Part shown: positions 26,516 through 35,990 of the stretch, one piece after another
How positions within the stretch are numbered: the stretch's first letter is position 1
Layout: every line of letters starts with the position of its first letter
Assembly (NCBI GenBank): GCA_040752635.1
Contig: JBFMGS010000004.1
Coordinates: 1-64,000 of the forward strand
DNA from: JBFMGS01 sp040752635
Lineage (GTDB): Bacteria; Bacillota; SHA-98; UBA4971
Length of the DNA: 64,000 nt
Direction: 5' to 3'
Notes under the pieces: model-generated
What the model saw: only the letters and a program-made list of their open reading frames with translations
What the model was told of the DNA's origin: nothing
The model's database searches: none
Position numbers and translations under genes: made by a program

Positions 26516-27667
26516 GTGCCGGTCAAGACGGGGATCGAGGTGCTTCCCAGGGGCGGCTTCGAGTTGCTCGCTGGGAAACGCGTTGGGCTTATAACGAACC
26601 ACACGGGCGTTGACTCAAACCTCAAGAGCAGCATCGATATCCTGGCCGAGAGCGGTATGGTGAAGCTCGTGGCCATCTTCAGCCCCGAGCACGGCGTCCG
26701 CGGGGAGGCCCAGGCGGGAGAGAAGGTCGGCTCAGGAGTGGATGAGAAAACGGGCCTCCCTATACATAGCCTCTACGGGAAGACCCTGAAACCGACGCCT
26801 GAGATGCTCAAGGGAATCGACGTGCTCGTATACGATATTCAGGACGTGGGGGCAAGGTTCTATACGTACATCTCGACCATGGCTTACGCGATGCAGGCCG
26901 CAGCCGAGCAAGGCATCGAATTCGTGGTGCTCGATCGCCCGAACCCTCTTGGGGGCCTGGCTGTGGAGGGGCCTGTCCTGCGAAAGGAGTTTGCGTCCTT
27001 CGTGGGTGCCTATCCGATCCCGGTACGGTACGGTATGACTGTCGGTGAGCTTGCCAGCCTGTTCAACGCCGAATTCGGAATCGGCGCGCGCTTGCGCGTG
27101 GTAAAGATGGAGGGATGGCGCCGCCATATGTGGTTCGATGACACAGGCCTGCCGTGGGTGAAACCCTCCCCCAACATCGCAACTCTTGCGAGCGCCACTG
27201 TGTACCCCGGCACCTGCTTCATCGAGGGATTTGCAGCAGTTTCAGAAGGTAGGGGGACGGATCACCCGTTTGAATGGGTGGGCGCGCCGTGGATGGATGG
27301 CGCGGCTCTCGCGCGTCGTCTCAACGCGATTGGGTTACCCGGCGTAACTTTCGGAACCTGCGAGTTTACGCCTGCGTTCTCCAAGAGCGCAGGGAAGCGC
27401 TGCAGCGGCATAGAGGTGCGCGTAACGGACCGCACAAGCTTTCAGCCTGTAGCAACCGGGCTACACATCGTCGGGGCGATCTTCGAGATGTACCCGTCGC
27501 AGGCTACGTGGGTGTATGGCGGCACACACTTCGACCGGCTCATCGGCACCGACGAGGTGCGGCTCCTTCTGCAGAAAGGCAAGCCTGCGCGCGAGATAGT
27601 CGCCTCGTGGCAGCAGGACCTGGAGGCTTTCCGCCGCACAAGGGCAAAGTACCTTCTGTATCAATAG
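26516..27667 (+). CDS. NamZ-type exo-beta-N-acetylmuramidase (DUF1343)
   Basis: Removes terminal N-acetylmuramic acid from peptidoglycan fragments, as shown for Bacillus NamZ. 383 aa, no clear signal peptide from the GTG start used. Family motifs: GLITNHTGVD (about 25), FSPEHGVRGEAQAG (about 55), VYDIQDVGARFYTYIST (about 105), LDRPNPLGG (about 140) and KPSPNIA (about 220). A cytoplasmic recycling role or a missed signal sequence are both possible. Last ordinary chromosomal gene before the defence island. Confidence 0.88.
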   Translation: MPVKTGIEVLPRGGFELLAGKRVGLITNHTGVDSNLKSSIDILAESGMVKLVAIFSPEHGVRGEAQAGEKVGSGVDEKTGLPIHSLYGKTLKPTPEMLKGIDVLVYDIQDVGARFYTYISTMAYAMQAAAEQGIEFVVLDRPNPLGGLAVEGPVLRKEFASFVGAYPIPVRYGMTVGELASLFNAEFGIGARLRVVKMEGWRRHMWFDDTGLPWVKPSPNIATLASATVYPGTCFIEGFAAVSEGRGTDHPFEWVGAPWMDGAALARRLNAIGLPGVTFGTCEFTPAFSKSAGKRCSGIEVRVTDRTSFQPVATGLHIVGAIFEMYPSQATWVYGGTHFDRLIGTDEVRLLLQKGKPAREIVASWQQDLEAFRRTRAKYLLYQ

Positions 27668-27879
27668 CTGACCCAAACCGACGCAGCCGTTACCCTGACT
27701 GTGCCAGCGAGACTCCGAAGTAGCCAGGGGCCTCTGTTCATCATTGCCGTAACGTCCCGAATTAGGGCGACCTTCCGGCAGAAAGGGATTACTGTGAAGC
27801 AGGAGAGAGGAATCAGACCCGCCATTGTCGAACTCGCTATCAGTATTCGCAAACTTCGGGGATAGCGAGAAGGCGGATC

Positions 27880-28185
27880 ATGACTGAGACTCTTTGCGAA
27901 CAGATTATCGCTAGGATTGGCGAGACGATCGGGCTCTATCATCGGCTGGTCCTGATCGTGGCTCCCTCTGGATCGGGGAAGACGCGCGCTCTCCAGGAAG
28001 TGGCGAGGCGTCGGAACTGCCCACTCATCAATGTCAACCTGGAGCTCGGCCGACGCCTGCTGGATCTGATACAGAGGCAGCGCTCCTTGTATATACCTCA
28101 GTTGCTGAGGAAGCGTTTCGAGGAATACCTGAGTGATTTGGTTGCGGCAAAGGACCACGGTAAGGTCAGGATAGTTGTGGAGTAG
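27880..28185 (+). pseudogene. Truncated BrxF-like P-loop protein (BREX type 3), chimeric C-terminus
   Basis: 101 aa. The first 75 residues match the start of BrxF as I know it: ETIGLYHRLVLIVAPSGSGKT with a Walker A, then PLINVNLELGRRLLDL. The Walker B half that should follow is absent. The protein instead ends RFEEYLSDLVAAKDHGKVRI and three more residues, which looks like the tail of a different, larger protein. This is consistent with a deletion fusing brxF to the end of a neighbour such as brxC. Two bp separate it from the next gene. Function probably lost. Confidence 0.55.
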
Positions 28186-28187
28186 CG

Positions 28188-29900
28188 ATGCGTAGCGTTA
28201 CCGAGATACGACAACTCCTGGACGAGCTGAATACTCGGTCCGCGCGCGAGCTCGAAGCTCAGGATCTCGACTTCAAAGAGTGGAGGCGGCGCAGCGCGGA
28301 TGATGCAGTGCGCCTCGTGGTCGATATGGCGGTTTGTATGGTTAACGGCGGCGGAGGCACTGTCGTTTTCGGAGTGTCTGACAAGGAGACGGGGCGCACC
28401 GCTGCTATTCAAGGGGTTCCGCCTGACGTTGACACTAACCAGTTGAGGAAGGCGGTTTACGATTCCACCGATCCCAAACTGATGCCAGAGTTCGAGGAAC
28501 TGTGCGTACCGGAGGGTACGGGCAGACTGCTAATTATGCAGGTCTACCCCGGTCGCATTCCATACACCGATACGGCGGGCAGGGGGAGAGTCCGTATCGG
28601 AACTGACTGTCAGCCTCTTACAGGGACGCTCAGGCACCGCCTCATGGTTGAGACTGGCGAGGCCGACTTCACCGCGGCGGCGGTGTCGGGAAGCCCGACT
28701 TCACATATCTCCGCGTCAGCGCTTGAACAACTCCGTGAAGCGGCGCGGCGGGAGCGTGCTCCCGAAGAGCTCTTGGGACTAAGTGACCTGGACTTACTCA
28801 GCGCATTGGGCGTCCTTCGCGCCGGGCGCCTAACCCGGGCTGGCATACTCTTAGCTGGCAAGGAATCGTCCATCCGAGAGCACCTGCCCGGATACGTCTG
28901 GACCCATCTTCGGATGCGGAATGATACCGAGTATTCCGACAGGATGGATGGCAGGGATGCCTTGCCTGTAGCTCTAGCGCGCATAACGGACCGCATCATG
29001 GCGGACAACCCCATCACTACGGTCGAACACGGTATGTTTCATTTTGAATACCGTACCTACCCTGAGGTGGCTCTCCGCGAGGCCCTGATGAACGCGCTTT
29101 GCCACGCGGACTACCGCCTGGCCGGACCCACACTTATCAAGCAGTTCCCCCGCAGGATTGAGGTCAGCAATCCTGGCGGCTTTATAGGCGGGATTTCGCC
29201 TGAGAACATCCTCCATCACCAACCAATAGCTCGAAACCCCCATCTTGTGGACGCGCTCACCCGCCTGCGTCTCGTCAACCGCAGTAACGTAGGGATCGCG
29301 CGCATGTTCTCCGCCCTGCTCATAGAGGGGAAAGAGCCGCCGCTTATAGAGGAGCAGGGCGAGGCGGTTAAAGTAACCTTTCTGGCGAGCGAGTTATCGG
29401 TGTCATTTAGGGCGTTTGTCGCGGAGGAGGGTAAGAAAGGCCGTGAACTCTCTGTAGACCAGCTTCTGATTCTCCAGTACTTGCTACGTCATTCAGAACT
29501 TGACACGTCGACCGCCGCACGCATATGCCAGCGCCAGGAAGTAGATATCCGCGAGATCCTCAGCGAGATGGAACGAAGTGCCGGTTATCTGGAGCGGGGG
29601 GGCACGGGCAAGGGGACTTATTGGACTCTCCGCCCTGAGCTTCACGGTCGTCTCGTAGGCCCTGGTCAGCTCGACCGAGATCGAAGAATCGACTGGGAGT
29701 CGGCGAAGACTCGGGTTCTAAGTGTGCTAAAGCGCAGAGCACAACAGGGAAAGCCGGGGCTATCGAATAAAGAGATCCGGCAGATCACACACTTAGATCG
29801 CCACCAGGTCTTCCGATTGATGCGTGAGCTTCGCAGAGAGGAACCTCGAATCACATCGGGGAAGGGCAAGTACGCCCGGTATGATTACCAGGATTCGTAA
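28188..29900 (+). CDS. AlbA_2/Schlafen-type ATP-binding protein with GHKL-like domain and C-terminal winged helix
   Basis: 570 aa. N-terminal AlbA_2 (Schlafen AAA_4) domain (about 20-150: QDLDFKEWRR, VNGGGGTVVFGVSD). Middle domain of the HATPase_c_4 type with REALMNALCHADY (about 300) and RIEVSNPGGFIGG (about 323). The C-terminal third looks like two winged helices (STAARICQRQEVDIREIL; SNKEIRQITHLDRHQVFRL). Such proteins often sit in defence or mobile loci as regulators. It may bind the operator array that begins at its stop codon; that is inference. Confidence 0.8.
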   Translation: MRSVTEIRQLLDELNTRSARELEAQDLDFKEWRRRSADDAVRLVVDMAVCMVNGGGGTVVFGVSDKETGRTAAIQGVPPDVDTNQLRKAVYDSTDPKLMPEFEELCVPEGTGRLLIMQVYPGRIPYTDTAGRGRVRIGTDCQPLTGTLRHRLMVETGEADFTAAAVSGSPTSHISASALEQLREAARRERAPEELLGLSDLDLLSALGVLRAGRLTRAGILLAGKESSIREHLPGYVWTHLRMRNDTEYSDRMDGRDALPVALARITDRIMADNPITTVEHGMFHFEYRTYPEVALREALMNALCHADYRLAGPTLIKQFPRRIEVSNPGGFIGGISPENILHHQPIARNPHLVDALTRLRLVNRSNVGIARMFSALLIEGKEPPLIEEQGEAVKVTFLASELSVSFRAFVAEEGKKGRELSVDQLLILQYLLRHSELDTSTAARICQRQEVDIREILSEMERSAGYLERGGTGKGTYWTLRPELHGRLVGPGQLDRDRRIDWESAKTRVLSVLKRRAQQGKPGLSNKEIRQITHLDRHQVFRLMRELRREEPRITSGKGKYARYDYQDS

Positions 29901-29980
29901 TGCTCTCAGTAAATGTCCAAATGACATTGCTGTGAGCATTAATAGCGTCTTAATGCTCGTGTTAATGCTCGCGAGCATAA
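29898..29980. promoter_or_regulatory. Operator array of five TAATGCTC half-sites
   Basis: TAATGCTC occurs at 29898-29905, 29951-29958 and 29963-29970; its inverse occurs at 29934-29941 (GAGCATTA) and 29973-29980 (GAGCATAA). The first pair forms a 44-bp imperfect palindrome. The last pair is centred on the perfect 14-bp palindrome ATGCTCGCGAGCAT (29965-29978). The array fills the 152-bp gap before the gene at 30053, so it probably controls the helicase-PglZ operon. Confidence 0.7.
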
Positions 29981-30052
29981 GAATAGCGATAGTGCATCAC
30001 TGTTAAAGATGAAGGCATTCCTAGCCTCTATTGAGGCCAGGGGGGAAGCCCA

Positions 30053-30709
30053 GTGAGCCGCTTGAGCCTATCCGCAGAACAGGTCGTGTTTACTCTCAGG
30101 GACGCTGAGGCTGCCCCCCACGCCCACCACTTGACTCTTGAGAACCCGCGAGGCCGGGGCCTGGCTAGCCGTTTACCGCGGTTCGCCCACGGGCAGCCGA
30201 TCGCGTGTGTTGCTATCCCGGATTTACCCAGCGGCGTGCAGGGCTTCTGGTCCCTCTGGAGAATTGCCATTAGTGCTACTGATTGGGCTCGAGAACGAGT
30301 GATGCCACTTTTCCTGCACGATGACGGGCGTGTCCTCCTGCCGACGGCACAATATGTGTGGGATCAACTACTTTCCGATGCAGGTGAGTTACACGGGCAT
30401 CTAGACGGACCCGGGGCTTTGAGCACGTATGAGCGCCTGTGGGAGGTCGCAGAAGCTCAGAGCAAGCCTGTCTACCAAGAACTCGTGCAAGCCCACCGGG
30501 AACGTGTCAGGCGGGAGCGTGAAAAGGCAGACTACGCCTTTGCAGCTCGGCGTCGCGCTGCGGAGCGAATCGGCCTTCCGGCAGTGCGGAGTTACCGGCT
30601 TTCTCGGCTCGGCCAAGAGGAACGGGATTGGCTCCAGGAGCTCGACCGGCAGTGTGAGGTTATCCCGGAAATGATTCCTTTGCTGTTGGTTCGTATCACA
30701 GGGGGCTAG
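30053..30709 (+). CDS. Unknown protein, first gene of the helicase-PglZ operon
   Basis: 218 aa, not recognised. The N-terminal part (SRLSLSAEQVVFTLRDAEAA) and a central globular stretch are followed by a strongly charged helical segment (about 135-170: HRERVRREREKADYAFAARR) that could form a coiled coil. No membrane segment or catalytic motif is obvious. GTG start with GGGGGAAG upstream. It ends 7 bp before the helicase, so a partner role for the helicase-nuclease is likely. Confidence 0.7.
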   Translation: MSRLSLSAEQVVFTLRDAEAAPHAHHLTLENPRGRGLASRLPRFAHGQPIACVAIPDLPSGVQGFWSLWRIAISATDWARERVMPLFLHDDGRVLLPTAQYVWDQLLSDAGELHGHLDGPGALSTYERLWEVAEAQSKPVYQELVQAHRERVRREREKADYAFAARRRAAERIGLPAVRSYRLSRLGQEERDWLQELDRQCEVIPEMIPLLLVRITGG

Positions 30710-30716
30710 GACAGTC

Positions 30717-33700
30717 ATGGCTGACGACTCCAAAGTGATTCGAGACCATGCAATCCGCCTATTTATATTCCTCAAGGAACTGTCGGAACTTCGGACGAAA
30801 ACCATCCGAACTCTGGACACCTACGAAAAGGTACTTTGGCTGGCTGACATCCCGCGCGAACGCGGTTGCTATTGTGCTGCATGGTTCACCGACCATGACG
30901 AAGAGCTAACAGACACGTGGATTAGGGTTCACAAGCCACGGCTTGTTCCGCCACCAGAAGTGCCGGAGAGACTGAAGCCTTGGCTTGACTTAAGGCAGGT
31001 TGCGGACTCGTCGCTTGATTTTCCGGAACTCCGCGAGCGCATTGTTGCTATGGCGCCCGGTCAGGACGATGAAGAAGATGAGATAACACCACGGGCTGCC
31101 TTTCACGACTTGAGCGACCACCCTGAAATAAAGCGCTTGTGGGAGCGATACATCGAGGAAGCCTGGTGGCCGTGGGCGGAGGAAGACAGGCGGCTACAGG
31201 CTATACAGAGGGTTTACACTGACCTCTTCTCTATATATCAGAAACAACAACGCCTCGGCGAAATGTACGAAGTCGTCCTGGGCCTCGGTTTGCTGGTATG
31301 GAAGACTCCTAACGGGCAGGAGGTGCGCCGTCATCTGATCACGGCACAGACAAGCCTCACCTTTGATGCTACGCGAGGGGTCATCACCGTGGGTCCCGCG
31401 GGAGAGGGTGCTAGACTCACCCTCGAGCAAGATATGCTGGAGGCTCAGGAACGCCCCGACGCTACCGAACAGCGCGCCATCGAGGAACAGGTCTCGGAGA
31501 CAGGGGACATTGTCTGGGACAAAGCCTCTCTTGAGTCTGCTCTCAAAGGATGGGTGCATGCTGTCTCGGCAAGGGGCGAATACGAGGATTGTCTGACCGC
31601 TCCGACACTGAGTAATACCGAACCTCGGGTCTGCCTAGCACCGGCGCTGATACTCCGGAAGCGCACAGAGCGCAGTCTTATCCGCATCTTCCAGGAGATC
31701 ATCGAACAACTCCGCCAGGGAGGAGAAGTCCCGGTAGGCATACAGCGGTTAGTAGAGATCGTAGACGACGCAAACTATGACACAAGTGGCGTGCCGGTGT
31801 CCGGGTCAGGCTCTGCTTCCCCAGCCGAGGAGATCTACTTTCCCCTGCCGGCCAACGACGAGCAGCGGGAGATCGTCCGTAGGCTTGCCTCGCGTCAGGG
31901 TCTGTTAGTGCAGGGGCCGCCAGGGACGGGGAAATCTCACACCATTGCTAATCTCGTCTGTCACCTTTTGGCCACAGGCCAACGAGTGTTGGTCACCAGT
32001 CACACCCCCCGAGCACTCAAGGTGCTCCGTGGGATGCTGCCCAAGGAAATCGGAGATCTCTGCGTGAGCCTGCTGGGCGATGATCGCACGGCCTTGCAGA
32101 ATCTGGAGGACTCGGTTCAAGGGATCACGGAACGCTACAACCACTGGGATCAGCGGCAAAACCAACGAGAAATCGAAGCGCTCGACCAACGCCTCGATGC
32201 AGCGCGCAGGGACGAAGCGAAGGCGCTTGAGGAACTGCGCTCACTCCGTGAGGCCGAGACTTATCGACAGACTCTGGGGTTTGACAAGTACGAAGGGACG
32301 GCTGCTTCCATAGCAAAGCGTGTGAGGGACGAAGAAGCAACCTATTCCTGGATCGGCATCCTACTGAGCGGGCACGATGACCTGCCCCTTTCTGATGCAG
32401 AGGCGCTTGAACTTCTCAGGTTGCTTCGGGAATTGGACGACCGCCGGACAGCGGAAGCGCTGAAGGTGATCGTATCACCTGAACACATCTTGACGCCGAC
32501 TGACTTTGCAACTGCTTTCCGTCAGGAAGCTCAGGCACGCAGCAACTCTGAACAGATGGCCGAGCATAGAAAACACCCGTCGTATCCTGTGCTTCTAGGG
32601 ACCGAGCGACGGCTGCGACAGACGCTTGAGTCTAAGCTTAGCGACTTGGTCGTTGCTTACAGTGTTGTTATGCGTAGCCCACACCAGTGGGTGAGGCGTG
32701 CCGCTACCGAGATCTTGGCGCGGCAGGAGCGGGTATGGCACGATCTCCGGGAAAGTACAGAGGCGCACCTGAACCAGGTCGAGGCAGTACCCTCTGCCAA
32801 CAGAGAAAGTCAGGTCGCAGGGCTCGAGAACAGGGATCGCGCTTCTGTGAAGGCAGATGTGTCTGCCCTCCTGCAACATCTGGAGTCAGGAAAGGGTCTC
32901 GGGTTTGGTCCTTTCCGGCCCAAGGTTGTTAAGAACGGGCAATACCTGTTGAGGGGCGTCTACGTTGATGGGCGGCGCTGTGATTGCCCCGAAGTGCTCC
33001 GGGCGCTTCTTGAGTGGCTGGAGGTCGCCGATCATCTGGACGCGTTACAGCAGCGTTGGGCTGCTGTTGCGCAGGTACCCTCGGGCCCATTCAACATGCG
33101 GGTGGCCGCCTACCATGATCTTCAGAGACTCCTAGCTCAGGTCTTAGAGCTCTGCGACAAGGTTGCCGAGCTCAGGGCCATCATTGCGCCCATTCCAGGA
33201 TTCGTGGAGCCGAGCTGGCATGAGCCTGATGAGATTACCGCATTGGTTCAGGCCATCAAAGCGGCGTCCTCCGACGAAGACCTTGAGGCGGCTCGAGAAC
33301 CTCTTCGTGACTTGGAACAGCGTCTTAGTGAAATCCTGTTACAACCCAACGTTCATCCCGTCGTCGGAGCCTTACTGGATGCCGTGCGCGCCCGGGATGA
33401 ACGTCGCTACACGGATGCATACCAGACGATGTGCCGCCTCGAAGAGGACAAGAAAGCTCTGCAGAATCGTGACGCACTCCTTGATCGTGTGAAGGGTACG
33501 ATTCCCGAGTTGACTCGCAATCTGCTCTCAAGTTATCAGGACGGGGTATGGGACGAGCGGATGGCACAGTTTGAGGCGGCTTGGGACTGGGCGCGTGCTG
33601 ATCGCTGGCTCCGGGAACGTAACGACCCGGGTGCCGTTGACCGACTATCCCGAGAACTCTCTCGTTGCCGGGACGAAGTCCGAAGCATCATAGGGAAACT

Positions 33701-35966
33701 GGCCGCGGCTAAGGCTTGGGGACATTTCTTCTCCCGAATGACCGAATACCAGCGCCAGCACCTGATGGCTTGGACACTGGCCATGGGCAGGCTCGGCAAG
33801 GGAACAGGAAAGTATGCGGCACAGTATCGCCGGGAAGCTCGCAAGAACATGGACGAGTGCCGCTCGGCGATTCCGGCGTGGATTATTCCCATTTACCGTG
33901 TGGCCGAGAGTATACGTCCAGGGATCGACGCTTTCGATGTCGTGATTGTGGACGAGGCAAGCCAGTCAGGCCCCGAGGCGTTGTTTCTTCAATATCTGGC
34001 CAAGAAAGTGATCGTCGTGGGCGACAACAAACAGATCAGCCCCGACTTTATCGGTGTCACTCGCGAAGATGTCAACCTCCTTAGAGAACGGCACATCTCG
34101 GACCTTCCCCTCAACGACGCCCTAGGTTTCGACAACAGCTTCTTTGACCAGGCTGTGGTCCGGTACTCCGGGCGCATCCGCCTGCGGGAACACTTTCGGT
34201 GTATGCCAGAGATCATTCAGTTCTCGAACAATCTCTGTTACCGCTCGGAACCCTTAATTCCGCTCAGGCAGTACGGTGCCGATCGGCTTCGACCGGTAAG
34301 GGTTACCCATGTGCCTGATGGGTACCGGCGCGGTGACGGTGAACGGGTTGTGAACCCACCTGAGGCGGAAGCCATCGTAGCGCAAATCCTTCAGTGCTGT
34401 AAGGATCCCGCCTACCAGGGGAAATCCATAGGCGTTATCAGCCTTCAGGGGTCATCCCAGGCACGCGAGATTGAAAGGCTACTCCTTGAACGGCTGGGTC
34501 CGGAAGAGATGGAGAGACGCAACCTGCTTTGCGGAGATGCCTACGATTTCCAAGGAGACGAACGAGATGTCATTTTTCTCAGCCTGGTCGCTGCCCCCAG
34601 CGAGGAACATCGGATTGGGACACTCACGAGCGCCCAGCACGAGCGACGTTTCAACGTTGCCGCAAGTCGTGCCAAAGACCAGATGTGGCTCTTCCATACG
34701 GCCACGTTGAACGATTTAAGTCCGAGCTGCTTGCGCTATCACCTTCTGGAGTACTGCCAGAATCCTGAGGTTGAGCCTGCGGCACTGGACGGGCTGGATA
34801 TCAGAGCTCTAAGAACAGATGCGCGAACCATCAGGAGAGATGCAGTCAGACCTCCATTGCCATTCGACAGTTGGTTCGAGGTAGACGTTTTTCTGAAGAT
34901 TACTGAGCGCGGGTATCGAGTTATTCCGCAATACAGTGCGGCTGGCTACAGGATTGATCTGGTTGTCGAAGGTATGCGAAATCGGATGGGCGTAGAATGT
35001 GACGGAGACACATGGCACGGTCCGGAGCGATGGGAGGCTGACATGGCTCGCCAGAGACAGCTCGAACGTTGTGGTTGGACCTTTTGGCGTGTGCCTGCGA
35101 GCGCTTTCTATCGAGATCCGGACCAAGCTCTAGACGGACTTTGGCACACGCTGGATCGACTGGGCATTGAGCCTTCGATGGCAGACGAGAAAGCGGCACC
35201 GAGATCCATCGCTAAGCCGAGTCTTGAGGTACTTGGTGATGCCGCCGGGATGCCGAAGTTTCCCAACGTTGCTTCCCCTGATAGCGATAGCTCGTTACTG
35301 GAAGCAGAGGCGTCAGCAGAAGAGGAAGACGAATTCGGCCGCAGCGTGGGCATTCCGGGGAACCGACCCGAACTTCTCAAACAGGAACCTCTCCCCCTCG
35401 AAGGTATACTGCAGATTACTACCTCTTATAAGGGTGTAGTTCCGTATCGGAATTGGACGCCGCGGCCCATGCCAGACCCGCGGTATGCTCCACCGGAGAC
35501 CGTGAGAGAAGGTTTGGTTGAGATCATTGCCGCAGAAGGTCCGATGATTTGCCACCGGGCCTATCGTCTTTACGCCAAAGCCGCTGGCATTCATAAGGTG
35601 GGCCGGGAGATCCGTTCCATCTTCAACCGTGCCGTCCGAAAGGCGGTCAGATATGGTACGCTTGTAGAAAGTAACGAACATGGTACCCAGGACCAGATCA
35701 ACAAGATCGTCCGTTTACGGGGAGCTCCTCCTGTCGTCCTGCGCACCCGTGGAGATCGTACCTTGGATGAGATCCCTCCTTCTGAGGTCGCGGCGGTTAT
35801 GCGTTTGATACTGGGAGACGACGACCAAGTGGACAGCATAGACGAGGAGGATTTGTTCAGGCGGGTATTGGAACACTACGGGCTTGTACGAATGACGCAA
35901 GGCGTTCGGGGAATGCTTGCACTGGCTCTCAAGCTGACACACAAGGCAGACGAAGGCCGAAGCTAG
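30717..35966 (+). CDS. Large SF1 (Upf1-like) helicase with C-terminal Vsr-like nuclease domain
   Basis: 1749 aa. Walker A in VQGPPGTGKSHTIANLV (about 400); the DEAS Walker B in VIVDEASQSGPEAL (about 1075) comes some 670 residues later, with a long helical insertion between. Helicase motifs continue with REHFRCMPEII (about 1155), DFQGDERDVIFLSL (about 1277) and FNVAASRAKDQMW (about 1312). A Vsr/PD-(D/E)XK-type domain follows (about 1385-1460: GYRIDLVVEG, GVECDGDTWHG). The end (about 1595-1650) resembles the DUF3320-like domain found on such helicases. Likely translocates on and cuts foreign DNA; that is inferred from domains. Confidence 0.85.
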   Translation: MADDSKVIRDHAIRLFIFLKELSELRTKTIRTLDTYEKVLWLADIPRERGCYCAAWFTDHDEELTDTWIRVHKPRLVPPPEVPERLKPWLDLRQVADSSLDFPELRERIVAMAPGQDDEEDEITPRAAFHDLSDHPEIKRLWERYIEEAWWPWAEEDRRLQAIQRVYTDLFSIYQKQQRLGEMYEVVLGLGLLVWKTPNGQEVRRHLITAQTSLTFDATRGVITVGPAGEGARLTLEQDMLEAQERPDATEQRAIEEQVSETGDIVWDKASLESALKGWVHAVSARGEYEDCLTAPTLSNTEPRVCLAPALILRKRTERSLIRIFQEIIEQLRQGGEVPVGIQRLVEIVDDANYDTSGVPVSGSGSASPAEEIYFPLPANDEQREIVRRLASRQGLLVQGPPGTGKSHTIANLVCHLLATGQRVLVTSHTPRALKVLRGMLPKEIGDLCVSLLGDDRTALQNLEDSVQGITERYNHWDQRQNQREIEALDQRLDAARRDEAKALEELRSLREAETYRQTLGFDKYEGTAASIAKRVRDEEATYSWIGILLSGHDDLPLSDAEALELLRLLRELDDRRTAEALKVIVSPEHILTPTDFATAFRQEAQARSNSEQMAEHRKHPSYPVLLGTERRLRQTLESKLSDLVVAYSVVMRSPHQWVRRAATEILARQERVWHDLRESTEAHLNQVEAVPSANRESQVAGLENRDRASVKADVSALLQHLESGKGLGFGPFRPKVVKNGQYLLRGVYVDGRRCDCPEVLRALLEWLEVADHLDALQQRWAAVAQVPSGPFNMRVAAYHDLQRLLAQVLELCDKVAELRAIIAPIPGFVEPSWHEPDEITALVQAIKAASSDEDLEAAREPLRDLEQRLSEILLQPNVHPVVGALLDAVRARDERRYTDAYQTMCRLEEDKKALQNRDALLDRVKGTIPELTRNLLSSYQDGVWDERMAQFEAAWDWARADRWLRERNDPGAVDRLSRELSRCRDEVRSIIGKLAAAKAWGHFFSRMTEYQRQHLMAWTLAMGRLGKGTGKYAAQYRREARKNMDECRSAIPAWIIPIYRVAESIRPGIDAFDVVIVDEASQSGPEALFLQYLAKKVIVVGDNKQISPDFIGVTREDVNLLRERHISDLPLNDALGFDNSFFDQAVVRYSGRIRLREHFRCMPEIIQFSNNLCYRSEPLIPLRQYGADRLRPVRVTHVPDGYRRGDGERVVNPPEAEAIVAQILQCCKDPAYQGKSIGVISLQGSSQAREIERLLLERLGPEEMERRNLLCGDAYDFQGDERDVIFLSLVAAPSEEHRIGTLTSAQHERRFNVAASRAKDQMWLFHTATLNDLSPSCLRYHLLEYCQNPEVEPAALDGLDIRALRTDARTIRRDAVRPPLPFDSWFEVDVFLKITERGYRVIPQYSAAGYRIDLVVEGMRNRMGVECDGDTWHGPERWEADMARQRQLERCGWTFWRVPASAFYRDPDQALDGLWHTLDRLGIEPSMADEKAAPRSIAKPSLEVLGDAAGMPKFPNVASPDSDSSLLEAEASAEEEDEFGRSVGIPGNRPELLKQEPLPLEGILQITTSYKGVVPYRNWTPRPMPDPRYAPPETVREGLVEIIAAEGPMICHRAYRLYAKAAGIHKVGREIRSIFNRAVRKAVRYGTLVESNEHGTQDQINKIVRLRGAPPVVLRTRGDRTLDEIPPSEVAAVMRLILGDDDQVDSIDEEDLFRRVLEHYGLVRMTQGVRGMLALALKLTHKADEGRS

Positions 35967-35990
35967 GTTAGGAAAGAAAAGGGGTCGAAA

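Noticed and set aside
27668..27879. Frame between NamZ and brxF reading LFIIAVTSRIRATFRQKGIT and ending before brxF
   Set aside because: It looks protein-like but has only a CTG at the NamZ stop as a start, and I recognise no family. Left as unassigned.
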